A DNA stretch of 64,000 nucleotides from Diabrotica undecimpunctata. Its lineage: Eukaryota > Arthropoda > Insecta > Coleoptera > Chrysomelidae. The first letter of the stretch is position 1. Each line of letters opens with the position of its first letter. The stretch spans positions 67,965,141-68,029,140 of the forward strand of contig NC_092809.1 in NCBI RefSeq assembly GCF_040954645.1, in the 5' to 3' direction. The position numbers were made by a program, and so were the translations under genes. This document shows positions 36,440 to 47,705 of the stretch, one piece after another. The notes under the pieces were generated by a model. It was not told the origin of the DNA, made no database searches, and worked only from the letters and a program-made list of their open reading frames with translations.

Positions 36440-37069
36440 AAAGTTCACTAAACAATCCAATTTCTATAATATCTATAATATCAATCCTAATGAATTTCAT
36501 ATTAAAACCAGATATGTAACATAACTTTTTATGTATCCAGTGGAAGTGACTGAAAGGTTGAAAAGATTCAACCGTTCTAATCTACACCAACATTCTACGA
36601 GTATAACCTAGCGAGAGATCAAAATCAAAATTAAAACAATTAAGACATTAAGATGTTTGAGCTAACCTTATATAATATTTTAGTGTTATGGAAAAACCTG
36701 AGAAGAATTATTTAACATGTATTATTTTTTTATTCGTTATTAAATTTTTCTTTACATAATTTAATTTATTCCTGCCATCACAAATTGTATAATCAAAAGA
36801 GATATTAAAACATTATTGTGATTTCTTTGACAATTAATTAAAAATTGGCGTGTTCCGAAATAAATTTTACATTTATCTTACAGATAAGAAACCGCAACAA
36901 AATTTGACGTGAAAAGATGGGTACATTTTATTTTATAAATAAATGTCTATCCTTCAGATAACTATCTGTGTGATAGGACAATAGGTAGTAATTTATCTGT
37001 AGGTGACTATTTCACTCATCTTAAAATTTTCACATAATCTGACCCATCATAAACCAAAGACAGCTTGTG
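36440..37069. other. No gene recognised
   Basis: AT-rich flanking sequence to the right of piggyBac 1. No motif was seen. Confidence 0.4.
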
Positions 37070-37104
37070 TTATCGCGAAAACACCAACTGTCTTTCAATT
37101 CTGA

Positions 37105-37398
37105 TTGGTCTATCAGCTTCGTGTTTTCAACGACGTAACCATGGATACCGATCGCAAAGCAAAGCTTGACGTTTGCCAAAAAATTATTGTAGCTGTATAC
37201 GTCAGAATGAGTCGTTTCGGTGGTACTTCAAACGAAGTTATAAACCAAAACATTGAAGAAAATATACCGAGTAACACAAGAAAATCTAAATCTTATATAT
37301 GGAGACAATTTATAATGTTCTGTGTGGATCGCAACTACAAATTAGATGCACAAAATAACAACGAAAGACTAGCATTCATTATTTATTTAATAATTTAA
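37105..37398 (+). pseudogene. Possible N-terminal fragment of a Crypton-type recombinase
   Basis: The 97-codon frame (first internal Met of interest at 37,141, MDTDRK) ends in NTRKSKSYIWRQFIMFCVDRNYKL followed by a Leu-rich stretch. This looks like the helical core-binding domain of eukaryotic tyrosine recombinases, where a basic helix is followed by W..F..FC.....Y.L. The catalytic half is absent: the frame stops and a hairpin follows. The match is loose and it may be a different family. Confidence 0.3.
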
Positions 37399-37462
37399 TT
37401 TAATTAAATAATTTGTTCATAAAATAGTCTAATAAAATACCACTCGTAATTTAATTTAGCTA

Positions 37463-37583
37463 ATAAGTCTGTCTTTTATTTCTAAACTCAACTGAGTTTC
37501 TTAAAGAAAACACCACTCGTCCTATGGACTCATGGTGTTTTCAAGCAACTCAGTTTCGTTTAGAAGTAAATCGACAGACTTAT
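37463..37583. repeat. 121-bp imperfect palindrome
   Basis: Outer arms ataagtctgtc / gacagacttat, middle arms tttctaaac / gtttagaag and inner arms aaaacacca / tggtgtttt pair in register with small mismatches, so most of the stretch can fold into one hairpin. It directly follows the recombinase-like ORF. Confidence 0.8.
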
Positions 37584-37591
37584 CGCGAAAA

Positions 37592-38269
37592 TTGAATCAC
37601 TAGTGGTATTACTATTGAAAAGACCGGTCCTTACATGCAATAGGTTTATTAGTTGAAAAATTTAACTTTTAATTCTTTTGAAAATTTTATTGATGCTAAT
37701 AAAGTGGCTTCGACTTCGGTGATCGGTAAAAAATATAATACAAAACTCGAGCTTTCCTAATAAATAAATTGCTAAATTAGAGTTACGCTGGTTTTATTTA
37801 TGTAGGTCGATTTCATAAGACGACTTTAGGCAAAAAGTTCAGCGACTCTCCAAGAGTGACTTATTTGTTATGAAAGTTGTACAAGAGATTAAAATATTAT
37901 TCTGTTGTCGTCCTAGCCTTAAATAGGAGAAAGACAAAAAAAGTTAAGTGGAGTGATTGTGAATGCAATTGATTGGATCCCCCGTCGCATGGTAATGGGC
38001 AAAATCAATAGTATTTATTATATTTAGGTATTATTAGTATGGGGTATTATTAGTACCAGCAACGTAGTATAACCTCAATCGACTAAAGAGTTATTGGGAA
38101 TAAGTTGGTTGGACCCAACATCCCGACTTGTGTAATAAGTAAAGTAATTTACGTTTTTGGAAGGTTATTTATATTTAAACAGGTAAAAAATCGTTTGTTA
38201 AAAAATAATTTTTTAACTTTTTATCTTAAATTTTACTTCTTTTTTTACAGAAATGAAATATAAACAAGA
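37592..38269. other. No gene recognised
   Basis: AT-rich. ggtattattagtat and ggtattattagtac recur at about 38,030-38,055 as a short tandem repeat. Nothing coding was seen. Confidence 0.4.
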
Positions 38270-38880
38270 AACTTACCTTCTCGATGTGGAAAGAGGTTGC
38301 GTCTGAAGAAGAACATAATGATAAGGAGGCAGATTTTGTTTAGAGTCTGATTTAACTTTAGCAAGATAAACCGACAGTGATTTCGAACAAGATTGTGATG
38401 TCGAATAGAGTAGTAAACAGAGCTTTAGTAAAAAATTACTGTTAACTTTTATTGAAAGACATGGTATTACAGTTTGGTGTAAACACTGCACTAACAAATC
38501 GGTAAGAACAACAGCTAAAAAAACTGTTCACTTTCAGGAGTTAGAGATATCTCTAAAAGCTAGCGTTCCGACGAAATATAGTCCAGTATTATCTCCAAAA
38601 ACTTCAAAACTCACCAAAAGGAGCCAGCTTTATTCAAATTTATTAACTCCAATAACAGAATTTCAGATTATCTTAGATATGATGGTCAAGAACATTTGTT
38701 GGTGTATGTTCCAAATAATAAAAGAAGACGCTGTGCTAGTGACAACTGTTTTTTAAGTACAAAAATAATGTATGCAAAACATGATGCAGGCTTATGTTTT
38801 GTCTGTAATTATATATTTCACAAAAAATCATGGAAAAATTTAGTTTTAAGTATATTATGTCAAATTTGTTCACAGTAGTG
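38270..38880 (+). pseudogene. piggyBac relic: N-terminal part joined to C-terminal zinc domain
   Basis: The left part reads as an acidic stretch (TDSDFEQDCDVE), then WCKHCTNKSVRTTAKKTVHF, similar to the segment before the piggyBac catalytic core. The right part reads SDYLRYDGQEHLLVYVP and NNKRRRCASDNC, then a Cys/His pattern ending FCVCNYIFH-like, matching the C-terminal zinc domain. The whole catalytic middle is missing, so this is an internally deleted copy. I could not find its ends. Confidence 0.5.
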
Positions 38881-39989
38881 CCTGGCGCCCTACATCGTTT
38901 TTTGACTTCAATTCAATTAAGATTTTTATTATACTTTAAAATTTATTATATTTAAGTTTAACAGGTCGTTTTATTTTATTCAATCGAAAATTTGAAAAGA
39001 AGAATCTTGCGACACATTAACAAAAGAATAAAAGAAATGGAATTTGGTAAAGAATATTTAATTAAGTATAGAATATATATTTAAGTTTAATTTTATAATA
39101 AGGAACTTTTAACTATACAAAATATTCCAGGATCTGAATATCGTAACATTTATTGTTAAAATAGGACGATTGCGTTAGATGGAACGTATGAAAATAATGA
39201 AAGGAGAATAAAGATCTCAAATGAAATAAACACTAAATTACCGAAAAAAAGAAGACGTGTAGAAAGTCCCTTGAAAAGATGTAGCGAAGTATTGATGTTA
39301 TAAAAAAAAAACAATAAATATCTGAACTTCGAAATGAAAAAGATGAAAAAAAAAGTTTTTATTTCTAATACACGTTGTATCTTTTTTAAGTTAAATTAAA
39401 AAGTACGAACAAACAGCAATGTTAATGTTTAGCAAGAACTTGCAATTTGTGTACTACTCACCAATTATCTGTAGTACATCTCGCTACAGAAAAAATACAA
39501 AAAATATTAATTCTCATAAAGCACGTAAATATATTTTCTATTTTCACTAACAGCAAGATCCTAGCAAATGTTTTCTCGCAAATATCTTGAGACACTACTC
39601 CTTTCTGGAAGGTAGAAATTGAGGCACTTTATTCAGCATTTCTGTTCCTTTACATAATAAACTGGAACGAAAAGATAACAATCGGACAACCAATGAAACC
39701 AATTGAGTTTTGCTATAGCTCAAAAGAAATAGAAAATAAAAATAAGGTAGAATATTGTTCTAACGATTGAAAAAAGAATTCGACTCTATCTGCTTTATAA
39801 AAATCATTTGGAAAGCTTTAATTCTAGTTATAATACGAATTTACGCTTACGCTAGGTGTTAATATTTAGTTATTGTAATTATCTTTAATTCTACTGAAAT
39901 TATTCAGTATTCAGAATTTAGTACGATCAGACATATTAAAATAAATACTGTCGATATAATATACCGATATATTGTATTTACAGCAATTG
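38881..39989. other. No gene recognised
   Basis: AT-rich sequence. Short Lys-rich frames near 39,000-39,300 carry no motif. Confidence 0.4.
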
Positions 39990-40165
39990 AAATTATATCA
40001 GGTGACTTCCTCCGAATAAATGAATTGAGATGGTCAGGAAATTGAAAATTCCAACATGGAGATAACATAATCAACTACTGTGGCAATGATTTACCAAATA
40101 ACTCGAATAGAGTTGGTGTAATACTAGGTGGAAACCTCAATCGGTCTGTGAATAATTTCATCCCT
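39990..40165 (+). mobile_element. LINE endonuclease fragment
   Basis: The frame at 40,005-40,165 reads INELRWSGN, a stop, then KFQHGDNIINYCGND, RVGVILGGNLNRSVNNFIP. This is the middle of an AP-endonuclease domain of RTE-like LINEs (the usual RWxGxGEF...YSG...GVxxxL pattern). It is cut off by the microsatellite that follows. Confidence 0.6.
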
Positions 40166-40166
40166 T

Positions 40167-40171
<5 letters not shown>

Positions 40172-40253
<82 letters not shown>
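40172..40253. repeat. (AT)n microsatellite
   Basis: About 80 bp of perfect at repeats between the endonuclease fragment and the I-type LINE. Confidence 0.95.
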
Positions 40254-40260
<7 letters not shown>

Positions 40261-40447
40261 TAAGAATGAAAACAAAATAAAATATTGAATTGATATTTAA
40301 TGTTTTTTATTCTACATATTGAATAAATAATTATAAATTTTGGACTATCTATCGTCTATAAAAAATTTCAACTAGTAGTGTTTTAAAAAAAACTATCAAC
40401 AACTACAAAATAGTTTATTAGTTCTTTGTTTTAAATCCAGTTTCACC

Positions 40448-40502
40448 GGCCAGCTGTAAAGCTGGCCACGGACGTATTAAATCCTTCAATAATTTTAATA
40501 CG
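40448..40502 (+). promoter_or_regulatory. Two hairpins in the I-type LINE leader
   Basis: ggccagct / agctggcc (40,448-40,455 and 40,460-40,467, loop gtaa) and cgtattaaa / tttaatacg (40,473-40,481 and 40,494-40,502) are both perfect. They stand just before the ORF1 ATG at 40,520, so they could shape translation or packaging of the element RNA (inference). Confidence 0.7.
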
Positions 40503-40519
40503 TTGGAGGAAAATTAAAT

Positions 40520-41794
40520 ATGGCTACTAACAGCAGCATCTCACCTACCTCACTACTAATGTCTGAAACAAACTCTAATAGCTCAACGTACTCATCAGCA
40601 GTAGCAAATATGCAGTTCCCATCGAAAGAACAAGCGATTGTCTTCAGTGATTTGGATAATACTAAATTGCAGGACTATTTAATTCCATTGGGCAAGATAA
40701 TTCAACCTAAGAATATAATATTTTCATCCAGATTATCAAATAACCGTATTTGTATGTATCTAGCAAATAAAAAAGTTGTTGATGACTTTATGACAAACCA
40801 CGGTCATATAAAAATTCAAAATGTAACTGTACAGGCTAGAAGATTAATCACCCCTGCGGAACGTATTGTTCTTTCAAATGTGTGTCCCACCATACCGCAT
40901 AGTTTCTTAATCAACTACCTACAAAATATCGGACTTAACATGGTATCTCCAATAACATTTTAAAAAATCAGCGCTACATCACCTGAGTATAGTCATATTC
41001 TCAGCTTCAGAAGACAGGTCTATGTAAGTCCTCATAGCATAGAACTACCTGATTCGTTTACTATAAATCATGACGAAACAACATATCGAATCTTTCTGTC
41101 TCAAGATAGTATGGTATGTTACAACTGCAAAAAGACCGGACATACTGCCCATCGCTGCAAAGAAAACTCACAAGTTCATGTTGAAGAATGTTCTATGAAT
41201 TCCTTTGCCAGTATAATTAGCCAACCTTCAACGTCGCCGTCTAACCAAACTCTACCTCTATTATCACACCAAAGCACCATTTTACAACATACCGAGTCAG
41301 AATTACCCAATGTAGATACAGAAGAAACAGGAAATAAAGAAACGCATTCAAAACGATCTATAAATAAAGTCATCTCTCCAGAAACTGACACTGCACCTCA
41401 AGAAAGCCCATTTGTAACACCAAAATCTACAGGAACTCGAAAAAAGCCAAAGAAAACTAAACTTGTAGAAACGCATTCGGATTTATCCTTTTCATCCAAG
41501 ATAGAACCAGCCAAAACCTTCATCAATAATCACGAACCACCATTTCCACTGAACAGTGAACAATTAGCCCTTCTACTAGACAACACTGCCGGCTTATCTA
41601 ATCCTATAATCTCGATCAAGGATTTCACTCCTGATTTGCTAGGTGTCTCTCACATGTTAAAACAAATCCGTCCCTATTTAAAAGAAAGGTCAATAAAATC
41701 GAGACTAACTAACTTAAACAAAAAAATATTTGCTTATCTTGGAGAGGTGGGCTCTGAAGTAGAAAGTGATGCATCACAAACCAGCACTTATTAG
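40520..41794 (+). pseudogene. I-type LINE ORF1 (gag-like), one nonsense codon
   Basis: The 425-codon frame starts at ATG 40,520 and is interrupted only by TAA at 40,961-40,963. The Ser/Thr-rich N-terminus leads to an RRM-like region (VFSDLDNTKLQDYLIPLG, VTVQARRLITP). Past the stop the same frame gives a typical zinc knuckle CYNCKKTGHTAHRC (about 41,117-41,158), then a long polar Ser/Thr/Pro-rich tail. The protein would bind element RNA to form the particle. The single stop could be a recent mutation, so a very similar intact copy may exist elsewhere. Confidence 0.8.
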
Positions 41795-41863
41795 CAGCTA
41801 CCGTTTAGTTTTTATTTTTTTTTTATTTAATTTTTTTTATTTCTTACATTCAACTCGATCATA

Positions 41864-44800
41864 CAATGGAATATCGATGGATTCTTCCATCGCTTGGCTA
41901 TGCTACAGATTATCATTGCCGAAAACTGTCCAGACATAATCTGTCTCCAAGAAACCAATTTAAAACCTCAACAGAAATACAGTCCTAAACAATACATATG
42001 CTTTCGTAAAGACAGGATGCTTGTTAGCCATGCTAGTGGTGGTGTTATGACATTAGTAAAAAAATCTTTCGATGCAAATTTATTTCCCGTAGTAAGCAAT
42101 TTAGAAGCTATAGTCATCAAAATTGATTCCTTGATGTCATTTTATCTATGTAATATCTACATTCCTCCCAACTCACAGATAAATTATGCAGATATACTGC
42201 ACCTTATACACCAAATTCCAACACCACGTATAGTCGTCGGTGACTTTAATGGACACAATATAATATGGGGATCTTCTAACACAAATAAGATGGGAAGAAT
42301 AATAGAAAACCTAATACATAACGTTAATTTAAATTTTCTTAATGATGGAACCCCCACGAGGTTCAACTCAGCATCAGGAGAATCCTCGGCAATTGACTTA
42401 AGTCTCTGTGATCCAATTTTAACTCCTTGCTTATCGTGGGAAGTTTTGTCGTTCAACTACGGCAGCGACCATCACCCCATAAAAATCTGCAATACTAACG
42501 CCCTACCGGAACCAAAAGACACCTTTGTCTTAAAATGGAAAACAGAAAAGGCTGATTGGGTGAGTTTTTCAACATATATTGATAATTCCGTAGAAAGCTG
42601 TGAAATAAATTACTGTGATATCGATAGAACAATCACCAATTTTAATGACTTAATACTAAAAAGTGCAGAACTCTATATTCAAAAAACAAAAAAAATTCAC
42701 AATCATCATCCAGTACCATGGTGGAATAAGGATTGCAAAGAAGCAATACAGCAAAGTAAAAAAGCTTTCAATAGGTTTAAACGGCACAAAACCCAAGAAA
42801 GTAAAATAGAATTCAAACGATTAAAAGCTAGAGCCCAATTAATCATAAAAAATTCAAAAAAAGCCTCATGGTCAAAATACGTCTCAGAAATAAATAGTTC
42901 TACTCCAATGAGCGAAGTTTGGAAAAGGGTAAAGAAAATTTCCGGTTTAAAGTATTCTTCATCAATTAACACTCTTAAAATAAACAATACCACAGTCTCT
43001 TCTTCACAAGACATTGCTAACACTCTTGCTTTCACATTTGAACAACATTCCTCTAGCGAAAACTACGACATTAATTTTAGGGACTACAAGCTAAAGAAAG
43101 AACGCACCATCTTGTCTCTAGAAGAATCCCACGAAAACCCCCTATCTCAACCTCTTACTATTATAGAACTAAATAACTCCTTACAAGATATGAAAAACTT
43201 AAGTCCAGGACCCGACAATATTCCTGTCGTATTCCTGAAGCATTTATCAATCTTAGCAAAACAACATCTACTGCAAATTTTCAATCAAATTTGGCAACAA
43301 CGACAATATCCGTCTATATGGGCAAAAGCCACAATTTTGCCTTTTTTAAAATCCAGAAAGCCTCGACTTGATCCAGAATCATACAGACCCATCTCTCTAA
43401 CATGTGCCATGGCTAAATTAATGGAGAAAATAGTCAATGCCCGGCTTATGTGGACACTGGAAAAATCTCATTTCTTCTTACCAGAGCAAAACGGCTTCAG
43501 ACGTAATCGGTCAGTAATGGACAATATCGTAGACTTATAAAGTGACGTCCAAGAAGCGTTAGCAATGAATCAAATGTGCATAGCTATTTTCTTTGATATA
43601 AAGAAAGCCTTCAATACGTGTTGGAGATTCAACATCATTAAAAAACTGCACGCATCCAATATTAGAGTACACTGCTTAGCCTATATCGAAAATTTGTTAA
43701 AAGACTTTTCTTTCCAACTAAGAGTTAATAACGTTTATTCTGATTTTTATACTGCAGAAAACGGTACCCCACAAGGCTCAGTACTTAGTCCTACCCTATT
43801 CCTAGTTGCCATAAACAACATATTAAACAAATTACAGAAACCTCTCAAAGCTCGCCTCTATGCCGACGATTTAGTGGTATACATTAAAGGAGCACAAAAA
43901 GAATCTATGTGCAGAATAGTACAGACATTTTTAACCCAACTAGATGAATGGACAGCTAGTACAGGCTTCGAATTCTCCGTTACAAAGACAACTGGTATGG
44001 TGTTTACGAAAAAAATCATGCATTACACCAGTCCTTTATCTTCACAACAGCATAATTCCCTTCCAAAACTCCTTGGTATGTGGCCGGATCAAAAACTTTC
44101 CTGGAAAAAGCACATACAACATTTGGCGCTAACATGCAACAAAAGACTCAATTTGCTTAAAACCGTATCAAATCGTTTCTGGGGTTCCGACTTCTCTACA
44201 CTACTCCTTCTGTATAAAACACTAATTAGATCCAAGCTCGATTACGGTTCAATTGTTTATGCCTCCGCAACCAAGAGTACCCTAAAACCATTAGATACAA
44301 TCCACAATGCCGCACTTCGGATCGTTCTCGGAGTTTTTCACACTTCACCCATAGAAAGCTTACATTCCGCTTACTTCTTCTGTAGCTGCTAATAAGGATC
44401 ATCCACTCTTCGAAAATACTTTTTCTAAAAACAATCTTGACTTTCTCTTTAATAAACCTCGTACTGGAAAACCTTATTACACACGAGTAAGATCAATTCT
44501 AAATAATTTTGACACAACAATCCCAGATGTATTTCACTGTAACATCCAACATCCGACTCCATGGCTGATAAGCATCCCAAATTGCAACACCTCTTTAATA
44601 GAGTTGTCCAAAAAATGCAATAACAACATAATAATCAAAAACAAACTAAATGAGATTCTTGAACGAGACTACCTTAACTGCACAAACATCTTTACCGATG
44701 CATCTAAATCTACTGATGGCATTGGTTGTGCTTTTGTTACTCCAACGTCTACTTTCAAATTTAAGCTACCGCCTAGCTCAAGTGTTTTCACCGCTGAACT

Positions 44801-45483
44801 GTTTGCTTTGTACCGTGCCCTAAAACATGCAAACCTCTCAAGAATTCCAAAACCTCTGTTTCTCACTGACTCGCTCAGCTCTCTTCTTGCAATACAGCAT
44901 CTGTATCCTAAACAGCCATTGGAGCAACTAATAAAAACTGAGCTACAAATCGCCCAAGAGAACCACATAACTGCTAAATTTATATGGATCCCATCGCATA
45001 TAGGAATTATCGGCAATGAAGAGGCAGACAGTAGTGCTCGTGATGCAGCAACAAGTGCGGAATCTGAATTAGTGCGTGAGAGTGTGTGTAAAGATCTCAA
45101 ATCGTTTTTTAAACAAAAAGTGATGGGTCAGTGGCAGCGCGAATGGTTTCTATCGCAATCTAAATTAAGATTGCTAAAACCAGATACACGACAGTGGAAA
45201 ACTAGTGCTAGCACACGGTTTATTTAAACGGTTCTAACGCGCCTACGTATAGGACACACTAAGATAACACACTCGTATTTACTTTCGGCCAGTGAACGTC
45301 CGCTGTGCGACCTATGTGTTACGCCTCTTACCGTCATCCATTTGTTAATCGAGTGTCCAAAATACCATAGAGAACGTTCCATAAACAATATACCAAATAC
45401 TCTACCAGATTTATTAGGAGAAAACTGCCACGTAAAAAACTTATTAAATTACCTAAGGTCAATTAATATCTTGTATCAGATTT
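41864..45483 (+). pseudogene. I-type LINE ORF2: endonuclease, RT, RNase H
   Basis: The frame opens with QWNIDGFFHRL at 41,864 and no clear ATG. Endonuclease boxes: CLQETNLKP, VGDFNGHN, GSDHHPIKI. RT: GPDNIPVVFL, YRPISLTCAMAKLMEKI, QNGFRRNRSVMDNI, then a TAA at 43,538-43,540 in the same frame, FFDIKKAFNT, GTPQGSVLSPTLF and an intact active site LYADDLVVYI (about 43,857-43,886). Near 44,370 a deletion and frameshift lose part of the linker. RNase H is intact in motif: FTDASKSTDGIG, FTAELFALYRAL, FLTDSLSSLLA, WIPSHIGIIGNEEAD (44,604-45,227). After a frameshift near 45,225 come TRLRIGHTKITHSYLL and CDLCVTPLTVIHLLIECPKY, ending near 45,483. Confidence 0.8.
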
Positions 45484-45575
45484 AAAGTTTTGTTTACTAT
45501 GTAATGCCGCTAATAACCTTTTGGTGGGTGCGGCAATATTTCTTCTTAATAAAAAATAAAATATTGTTATAAAGA

Positions 45576-46154
45576 GTTAAAATACTTCTTAAAATACACT
45601 AGAAAAATCAGTCAACTACAGCGTTGAGTGATTTTAATGCTCAAATCAATAAAAACGGTACTGGAAAAAGTAGTTAAAAAAATCAGTCACTCCATTAATA
45701 TTGCAGAGACTACATTAACCTTTTTTTTTAGCAGCAGCTTCATAATGAAGCAGCATCAAAGGGATATTTGCTACCATCTGTAACTGAATAAAATCAAATG
45801 CTGAAATATATTCTGATTCTAGCAAGATTTTGGCCAAAACAGCAAAGGGGTGCCCACTGGAAGATGTGCTTTCTTCCCTTCTGTGGTGAGTCCTGGTGGA
45901 GAACTTGATCTCACTCCTTGAAGCACAAAGAATAATAAATACCCTTAGTAGGTGGTACAATACCCTTAGTAGGTGGTACTATGAAGGTTAATGTTAGCTG
46001 TATTTCATAATACATAAGTAATGGATTTGACCGTTACTTGATGGAAATTCATTTTATCTAATAATGAAATACTAGAAACTTTTGTTTTCAACACAAAATT
46101 TATTTTAAATTATTATCACTACAGTTGTTTAGACCAGAGTGTGTTTCTCAAGTG
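45576..46154. other. No gene recognised; short tandem repeat
   Basis: The 20-mer aatacccttagtaggtggta is repeated in tandem at about 45,938-45,979. The minus-strand frame at 45,715-45,960 has no motif I can name. Confidence 0.45.
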
Positions 46155-46990
46155 ATCTATTTTTTAAATGTGTTTACATGTCTTTAACTGAAGAAATTAA
46201 GAAGAAGAGAACTATTTTTTCAAGTTGGTCATTCAGAATTATGTCTGTATTTTTTAATTTGTTGATTTTCATATCCATAGACTCTAATAATGATAGCTTA
46301 AGGTCTTTATTTTGAATCTGAAGAATTTGAAATTCGTCATTAAAAGAATGATTATGGTCTAGAAGGTGAAGTGCGCATGTAGACTCTGTTTTTCTATAAT
46401 TCAAAGTCCTTTTATGTTCTTCTATACGTTTGATAAAATTCTACCAGTTTGACCGATGTAAATTTTTGGGCACTCGCCACATTTAAGTTTGTATACACCG
46501 TAATTGCTTTTTCTTTTGGCTCTTGTTGTTAATAATAAATTTTCCTAAGTTGTTGTTTGTTCTAAAAGCTGGTGTTATTCCATTCTTCTTTATGTCTTTC
46601 GCTATTTTTGTTGATATCTTGCCTGTATATCTAATCAAGCAGAAGGTACTGGGTTTTTTCTCTGGCGGTGGAAATACTAATTTCAGGTCTCTATAACATG
46701 CTATGGTAGGCAGCCAATTTATGTTGTGTAGGATGAGATGATGAATTGTGTATAGTCGTGTCAGTATGGGTAGGTTTATGAAATACGGAGAACCCATTTT
46801 TTTTGTAAGTCTGATAATTTTTAAATCTAGAAAATTTATGAATTGATTATGTTCTGTTTATATTGTGAATTTAATATGACTATGGAGTGAATTAATATAC
46901 GATAAGAATTGGTCAAGTTGTCTGTTAGTTCGTGTAAAACATACGAGTACATGGTCTACGTATCTCCACATTAATATAAATTGTAAATAC
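46155..46990 (-). pseudogene. Penelope-like element: RT end and GIY-YIG endonuclease
   Basis: On the minus strand the sequence gives RYVDHVLVCFTRTNRQLDQFL (about 46,885-46,968), the RT active-site region with the usual YVDD changed to YVDH. It goes on through GSPYFINLPILTRLYTIHHLILH and a Lys-rich linker to YGVYKLKCGECPKIYIGQTGR (about 46,437-46,500), the GIY-YIG endonuclease core, and then NYRKTESTCALHLLDHNHSF with the C-terminal part of that domain. RT plus GIY-YIG in this order is the hallmark of Penelope-like elements. Two frameshifts and the lost Asp make it inactive, and the N-terminal part is missing. Confidence 0.75.
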
Positions 46991-47189
46991 ATATCAAAAA
47001 TAGATCAGTTGAGAAAGGCTCTCTGGTTGAAACAGCTGTACTGATAATAATTTAAAATAAATTTTTTAAATATTGAAAACCAAAGCTTGAAGTATTTCGT
47101 ATTGTTTAGCTCTACTGATTACCGTAAAGATATGATCCAGGGTAGAAAATTCATGTCTAAAGCCAGCTTACTCTCTTGACTGTGCAACA

Positions 47190-47234
47190 CATGGACGTAT
47201 AAATAAAGTATAAATCTTTATTTATACGTCCATG
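47190..47234. repeat. Perfect 19-bp hairpin flanked by 8-bp direct repeats
   Basis: Arms catggacgtataaataaag (47,190-47,208) and its exact complement (47,216-47,234) enclose tataaat. The word gtgcaaca stands immediately on both sides (47,182-47,189 and 47,235-47,242). It interrupts the RT of the minus-strand LINE between CC and VAQSRE. It therefore looks like a small insertion or templated duplication event. Confidence 0.85.
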
Positions 47235-47454
47235 GTGCAACATCTAATGAATTTGTTTATCTCTTGTCGATGGTCTTTGTGAATATCTGGTGTATGATTG
47301 GTAGTAAACCATTTCTTATAAATGAGAATTACGTTTGCTCTATTCCAGTGGTCTGGAATGCATCTTGTTCTTAGGTAGTTTGTAAATATGCCTGTTAAGA
47401 TTTTCTGGGTTTTGTTTTGCCATCGCATTTAAGCAGTTCCATTGTTATGTCTAC

Positions 47455-47705
47455 TACTACTATCAAAATTAGAAAGACGTCATATCTAGGACACATAATG
47501 CGCCATAGGGAATTTAAGCAGCTCCAGGTAATATAAGAATGCACGATTGAAGGTAAAATGGGCATATGACGAAAGAAAAAATCTTGGCTACGAAACACGC
47601 CCACACAAAAGGAACTGAATTAATTCATCAAGGCCAGAACAGAGAGAAATTTGCCATATTGATCGCCAACCTCAACAAAGAAGGCACTTAGGAGGATTGT
47701 TATGC
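47455..47705 (+). mobile_element. 5'-truncated LINE tail inserted in the minus-strand LINE
   Basis: The plus strand reads IRKTSYLGHIMRHREFKQLQ, SWLRNTPTQKELN and ends with cgccaacctcaacaaagaaggcacttaggagga. These are the same elements as in the tail at 14,590-14,975 (SYLGHVFRND, SWLRNLREWF, gccaatcttcgg...ggcacataaagagga). It sits between the KMNSGKAD and ITMELLK parts of the minus-strand LINE, so it is the younger insertion. Confidence 0.7.

Larger units (their letters stand above)
37070..37591. repeat. 12-bp direct repeats enclosing a recombinase fragment and a large hairpin
   Basis: The 12-mer ttatcgcgaaaa occurs at 37,070-37,081 and 37,580-37,591 in the same orientation. Between them lie the ORF at 37,105-37,398 and the inverted repeat at 37,463-37,583. 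The arrangement could be a small element whose ends are these repeats. Confidence 0.5.
40430..45575 (+). mobile_element. I-type LINE, nearly full length
   Basis: It has a leader with two hairpins, a gag-like ORF1 with a CCHC knuckle, an ORF2 with endonuclease, reverse transcriptase and RNase H, a C-terminal CCHC, and an A-rich tail. Each ORF is broken by only one or a few lesions, so this copy is young. RNase H after the RT is typical for the I group. Its 3' untranslated region (atgccgctaataaccttttggtgggtgcgg) resembles the ends at 27,540-27,600 and 52,450-52,490. Confidence 0.8.

Noticed and set aside
45938..45979. Two direct repeats as a possible CRISPR-like unit
   Set aside because: Only two adjacent 20-bp units without spacers; a simple tandem duplication in a eukaryotic sequence.
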